A DNA stretch of 64,000 nt from Shewanella mesophila. Lineage in GTDB: Bacteria; Pseudomonadota; Gammaproteobacteria; Enterobacterales; Shewanellaceae. Both the position numbers and the translations under genes were made by a program. This document shows, piece after piece, positions 57,940 to 64,000 of this stretch. The stretch lies in assembly GCF_019457515.1 (NCBI RefSeq), contig NZ_CP080421.1:3162001-3226000 (forward strand). The letters are read 5' to 3'. Below the pieces are notes generated by a model. It saw only the letters and a program-made list of their open reading frames with translations, did no database searches and was not told where the DNA came from. How positions within the stretch are numbered: the stretch's first letter is position 1; the number at the start of each line of letters is the position of its first letter.

Positions 57940-58859
57940 ACCGTTCTCTCCATACTTCTAGACTGGTAACGATGAAATAGCGTGATAGGTATGATCAATA
58001 ATCCTAGCATCACAATCGCAAGCGATGAGGCTACTGGCCAATCACGGTTATTAAAGAACTCCTGCCATAGCACCTTACCTATCATTAAAGAATCAGGGCC
58101 ACCCAGTAGCTCAGGAATAACAAACTCACCCACAACAGGAATAAATACCAACATAGAGCCCGCGATCACGCCACCTTTAGAGAGTGGTAAAGTCACTTTC
58201 CAGAAAGTATTTAAACTACGAGAACCTAAGTCTGCTGCCGCTTCCAACAAACTACCATCTAGCTGAGACAAGTTGGCATAGAGTGGCAGGATCATAAAGG
58301 GTAAATAGGTATAAATGATACCAATATAGACGGCAAAATTAGTATTAAGCATTTGAATTGGTTCAGATATAACCCCTAGCCACATCAAGAGATTGTTGAT
58401 AACACCATTGTTACTCAAGATCCCCATCCAGGCATATACACGGATAAGAAACGAGGTCCACGATGGCAGCATCACTAACAATATCAGTACGGTTTGATGT
58501 TGTTTAGGCGCTCTTGCAATGGCATAAGCCATTGGATAACCAAGCAGTAAACATCCTATTGTCGTAACACACGCCATTTTCAGTGAACCAAGATAAGCAT
58601 TCACATATAAGGAGTCTTGAAACACCAATAAATAGTTGCCCAGATTAAGCAGAATATGCAATGACTCATCTGCATACTGGTAAAGCGCTTCATAGGGCGG
58701 AATGGCTATCGCAGGCGATGACAAACTGATCTTTAATACAATCGCAAATGGCAATGCAAAGAACATCAGCAACCAAAAATAGGGGATGCCTATTGTCCAA
58801 AATCGCCCTTTGGGGAACAATAGCTTAAGCGGATTTTTTTTCATACGGCCCCCACTCAT
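57936..58859 (-). CDS. potH: Putrescine ABC transporter permease PotH
   Basis: 307 residues, six membrane segments. The EAA loop is LLEAAADLGSRSLNTFWKVTLPL near 213-235. The second permease of PotFGHI, paired with PotI. It overlaps potG by four bases at its start and potI by four bases at its end, so the three are coupled. An internal ATG five codons in is also possible as start, but the overlap favours the one given. Confidence 0.94.
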   Translation of the reverse strand: MSGGRMKKNPLKLLFPKGRFWTIGIPYFWLLMFFALPFAIVLKISLSSPAIAIPPYEALYQYADESLHILLNLGNYLLVFQDSLYVNAYLGSLKMACVTTIGCLLLGYPMAYAIARAPKQHQTVLILLVMLPSWTSFLIRVYAWMGILSNNGVINNLLMWLGVISEPIQMLNTNFAVYIGIIYTYLPFMILPLYANLSQLDGSLLEAAADLGSRSLNTFWKVTLPLSKGGVIAGSMLVFIPVVGEFVIPELLGGPDSLMIGKVLWQEFFNNRDWPVASSLAIVMLGLLIIPITLFHRYQSRSMERTV

Positions 58860-59992
58860 GATCTAAGTACCACACCACTGTCGGCTTCCCAACTGACGAA
58901 CACTTTCTCTTCCCATGTTGGTGAGTCTGAGCGGCGGTCGCTATTGGTCATTACCGATTGGATCAGTTGGTTGTTACTTAAGCGAATGTAATAAACCGAA
59001 ATGCCACCTAAATAAGCAATATCTTCGACTTCACCAGCGCACCAGTTATATTGACCTTGCGGTTGCTCTCGTGAAATATGGGTTTTCTCAGGGCGCACAG
59101 CCAACCAGACTTTAGTACTATCCACGCTGGTAGACACACCATAGCCAACATAGAATTGTTGAGCGATATTGGGTGATTGAATCACCAAGTGATCCGCTTC
59201 ATCTTCAACGATGTCGGCTTCAAAAAGGTTAACCGAGCCAATAAATTCAGCCACCATACGGTTAGCTGGACTCTCATAAATATCCGTCGGGGTCCCCGTT
59301 TGCGCTATCCAACCATCATTCATGATAGAAATACGCTCTGCCATGGTCATCGCCTCTTCTTGGTCGTGGGTTACCATGACACAAGTCACACCCACAGCTT
59401 CCAAAATATCAACAACTTCCAGCTGCATTTGGGTACGAAGTTTTTTATCGAGCGCCCCCATAGGTTCATCGAGTAGCAGTAGCTTTGGTCGCTTAGCTAA
59501 CGAACGAGCCAGAGCGACACGTTGACGTTGACCACCTGAGAGCTGATTAGGCTTGCGCTTAGCATACGCTTCCATATGCACCAGCTTGAGCATCTCTTGT
59601 ACTCGCTGATCTATCTCAGCTTTTGGCATCTTGTCTTGCTTTAACCCAAAGGCAATATTTTGGGCGACAGTCATATGCGGGAATAGCGCATATGATTGGA
59701 ACATCATATTAATTGGACGCTCATACGGAGGCATATCGGTAATATCGACACCATCAAGATAAATACGTCCATCAGAAGGTTTTTCAAAGCCCGCTAACAT
59801 GCGCAGTAGTGTTGACTTACCAGAGCCTGAGCCACCAAGTAATGCAAAAATTTCCCCACGATTGATATTGAGTGACACGTCGTCTACAGCACGAACATCG
59901 TCAAATAGCTTGCTGACTCTATCTATCTTCAGCAATACCTCTCCTTGCGTCTTTGTTGTCGGTTTATTGGTGACGCCCGAATTGCTAGCCAT
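58856..59992 (-). CDS. potG: Putrescine ABC transporter ATPase PotG
   Basis: 378 residues, E. coli PotG length. Walker A is GGSGSGKS at 53-60; the ABC signature LSGGQRQRVALARSL and Walker B LLLLDEPMGALD follow; a TOBE-type domain covers the last ~90 residues. It hydrolyses ATP to drive putrescine import. The frame is open to 60025, but the ATG at 59992 has GGAGAAG at proper spacing and aligns with PotG. It is separated from potF by a 100-bp gap holding a hairpin terminator, so potGHI may be expressed lower than potF. Confidence 0.95.
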   Translation of the reverse strand: MASNSGVTNKPTTKTQGEVLLKIDRVSKLFDDVRAVDDVSLNINRGEIFALLGGSGSGKSTLLRMLAGFEKPSDGRIYLDGVDITDMPPYERPINMMFQSYALFPHMTVAQNIAFGLKQDKMPKAEIDQRVQEMLKLVHMEAYAKRKPNQLSGGQRQRVALARSLAKRPKLLLLDEPMGALDKKLRTQMQLEVVDILEAVGVTCVMVTHDQEEAMTMAERISIMNDGWIAQTGTPTDIYESPANRMVAEFIGSVNLFEADIVEDEADHLVIQSPNIAQQFYVGYGVSTSVDSTKVWLAVRPEKTHISREQPQGQYNWCAGEVEDIAYLGGISVYYIRLSNNQLIQSVMTNSDRRSDSPTWEEKVFVSWEADSGVVLRS

Positions 59993-60055
59993 ATTACTTC
60001 TCCACAAAAAGTGCCTCAGTAGCACCTACTGCAATATTTAGAATAAAGTTTGATT

Positions 60056-60078
60056 AAAAAGGGCAAGCGAACTTGCCC
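60056..60078 (-). terminator. Hairpin terminator or attenuator between potF and potG
   Basis: Stem GGGCAAG (60061-60067) with CTTGCCC (60072-60078), CGAA loop; on the minus strand it is followed by a T5 run. It starts 15 bp after the proximal potF stop and probably allows more binding protein than permease to be made. Confidence 0.8.
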
Positions 60079-60092
60079 ATAGAACAGTGGCA

Positions 60093-61205
<1,113 letters not shown>

Positions 61206-61339
61206 TTAGCTAGCCAGTAATGTGTCGAAAACTTACTGTCATGGCATTGCCGTTTATACGGCTTTCATTGTTATAGTTATCCAATGCTACAGCTAGTAAA
61301 ACGCATCGGTAGATTGCTTTACAGTTAAAAATCTTGAAC

Positions 61340-61363
61340 GCCCTCAAAAGTAGCTCCAAGGGC
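61340..61363 (-). terminator. Weak hairpin between the two potF copies
   Basis: GCCCT (61340-61344) pairs with AGGGC (61359-61363) across a 14-base loop; on the minus strand a T5 run lies about 12 bases beyond. Strength is doubtful. Confidence 0.35.
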
Positions 61364-61372
61364 ACTCGATAG

Positions 61373-62773
<1,401 letters not shown>

Positions 62774-64000
62774 TTAAACTGTCAGAAGTAAAAACTCTCG
62801 TTCCCAAGAACTAATAACTCGGCGATAGTTCTCGAGATCCGCTTGCTTAACCGCAATATATCCATTGGTAAAGGTTTCACCTAAATATTCACGAACCGCA
62901 GAGCTTTCTGACATCACAGCTAAAGCCTCTTCCAGCGTTAGGGGTAAGCTAATACCTTGACGATTTTCGTTCGCACGCCCCTGAACGGGTGTCGATGGTT
63001 TAACATCTTCAACCATGCCCATAAAGCCACACAACAATGTCGCTGCAATCGCTAAATAGCTATTGGCATCGGCACCGGCTATACGATTCTCGATACGACG
63101 GTTCTGTGGTGATGACTCAGGAATTCGCAGACCGCAAGTTCGATTTTCATCACCCCATTCCAAATTGACTGGTGCCGAAGTACCAGGCAAGAAACGTCTA
63201 AACGAGTTAACATTCGGAGCCATCAATGGCAAAAGCTCTGGAATATACTTTTGCAAGCCACCTATGTAGCTTAAAAACTTAGCACTCTTCGTGCCATCTT
63301 CATTGGTGAAAATGTTCTTACCGCTTTTGGCATCGACAACACTCTGATGAATGTGCATTGCACTACCTGGTTCATCGGTAACTGGCTTAGCCATAAACGT
63401 AGCGCATACATTGTGCTTCAGCGCCGCCTCGCGCAGAGTTCGTTTAAAGACAAACACTTGGTCGGCGAGAGAGAGCGCATCACCATGACTAAAGTTGATC
63501 TCCATCTGGGCAGTGCCCTCTTCATGGATTAGGGTATCAATATCGAGGCCTTGGGCTTCACACCAGTCATACATATCTTCAAATAGCGGATCGTATTCGT
63601 TAGCGGCATCGATAGAGAAAGACTGACGGCCAGATTCTCTGCGACCACTGCGGCCAATTGGTGGGCTTAATGGAATATCTGGATCTTCATTTGGCTTAGT
63701 AAGGTAAAACTCCATCTCTGGTGCAATGACGGGCTTCCAGCCTTTATCTTCATAAAGTTTCAATACTTTCTTAAGCAGGTTACGAGGAGATAACTCGATT
63801 GGATTACCCATCTTATCGTAGGTATCATGAATCACCTGAGCGGTAGCCTCGACACACCAAGGCAACATGAAGATGGCCTTATCATCGGGTACACAAATAA
63901 AATCGATATCGGCCTTATCAAGCAGCGAGTCATACACGTCATCTTCCACGTAATCACCCGTTACCGTTTGCAGCAACACGCTCTCAGGTAGTCGCATCCC
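62774..64000 (-). CDS. puuA: Gamma-glutamylputrescine synthetase PuuA, N terminus beyond window edge
   Basis: About 408 codons are inside the window, continuing past 64000; the family is about 470 residues, so roughly 60 N-terminal residues are missing. It belongs to the glutamine synthetase superfamily: the metal/ATP-site block VIAPEMEFYLTKPN, HIHQSVVDAKSGKNIF, and NSFRRFLPGTSAPVNLEWGDENRTCGLRIPES are present. It ligates glutamate to putrescine, the entry step of the Puu pathway, whose next enzyme (PuuB) ends this gene run. True glutamine synthetase is less likely because of the operon context and missing adenylylation site. Confidence 0.88.
   Translation of the reverse strand, partial: GMRLPESVLLQTVTGDYVEDDVYDSLLDKADIDFICVPDDKAIFMLPWCVEATAQVIHDTYDKMGNPIELSPRNLLKKVLKLYEDKGWKPVIAPEMEFYLTKPNEDPDIPLSPPIGRSGRRESGRQSFSIDAANEYDPLFEDMYDWCEAQGLDIDTLIHEEGTAQMEINFSHGDALSLADQVFVFKRTLREAALKHNVCATFMAKPVTDEPGSAMHIHQSVVDAKSGKNIFTNEDGTKSAKFLSYIGGLQKYIPELLPLMAPNVNSFRRFLPGTSAPVNLEWGDENRTCGLRIPESSPQNRRIENRIAGADANSYLAIAATLLCGFMGMVEDVKPSTPVQGRANENRQGISLPLTLEEALAVMSESSAVREYLGETFTNGYIAVKQADLENYRRVISSWEREFLLLTV

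Overview
The window reads as a chromosomal segment of a gammaproteobacterium, most probably Shewanella. The basis is gene content and order: rppH-ptsP, mutH, a class III adenylate cyclase of the CyaC type, OxyR, an orphan HPt protein of the HptA type, yhcC and gltBD at the left, then the rpsU-yqeY-dnaG-rpoD macromolecular synthesis operon followed by tRNA-Ile(CAU). This is inferred from recalled family knowledge; no database search was run. No rRNA, prophage, plasmid or CRISPR array is visible. The window cuts ptsP at the left edge and puuA at the right edge.

Layout. 0-5.5 kb: RNA decapping (rppH) and ptsP, then a 690-bp gap rich in DnaA-box-like sites, mutH, and a cluster of redox/respiration regulators (cyaC, oxyR, hptA). 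5.7-13.1 kb: yhcC and glutamate synthase gltBD, separated by a gap with an octamer tandem repeat. 13.1-15.8 kb: repeat-rich filler and a lone chemoreceptor gene that looks inserted. 16.1-19.4 kb: mtnN followed by four co-directional genes (CbiB-like, DUF2721, UPF0126/TRIC-like, NTF2-like). 19.6-28.5 kb: tyrS, murein genes (M23 peptidase and anmK), aqpZ, small unknown proteins, erpA with an overlapping membrane protein, and a ClC channel. 29.3-36.9 kb: hemL, nhaD, gspAB (exeAB), cca and an Lpp-like lipoprotein. 37.2-43.2 kb: an L,D-transpeptidase, rlmA-uppP-folK-folB, plsY, a MITE-like element and tsaD. 43.5-48.2 kb: the rpsU-dnaG-rpoD block and ileX. 48.4-55.6 kb: a signalling block of a response-regulator diguanylate cyclase, a large hybrid histidine kinase and a divergent REC-PAS-GGDEF-EAL protein. 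55.7-64 kb: a putrescine uptake and catabolism operon read right to left (puuA, two potF copies, potG, potH, potI, puuB).

How the genes work together. Most of the window is core housekeeping. The adaptive parts are the respiration regulators, the c-di-GMP/phosphorelay trio, and the putrescine system, in which an ABC importer feeds the gamma-glutamylputrescine pathway. The lipoprotein and the convergent L,D-transpeptidase may form an envelope-tethering pair.

Nothing here is convincingly a completely new defence or metabolic system. The best leads are the paired DnaA-box-like palindromes upstream of mutH, a CRP-like site in front of the adenylate cyclase gene, the octamer repeat between yhcC and gltB, the MITE with a related end 37 kb away, the CbiB-like protein lacking family motifs, the signalling trio, and the potF duplication that includes its leader.
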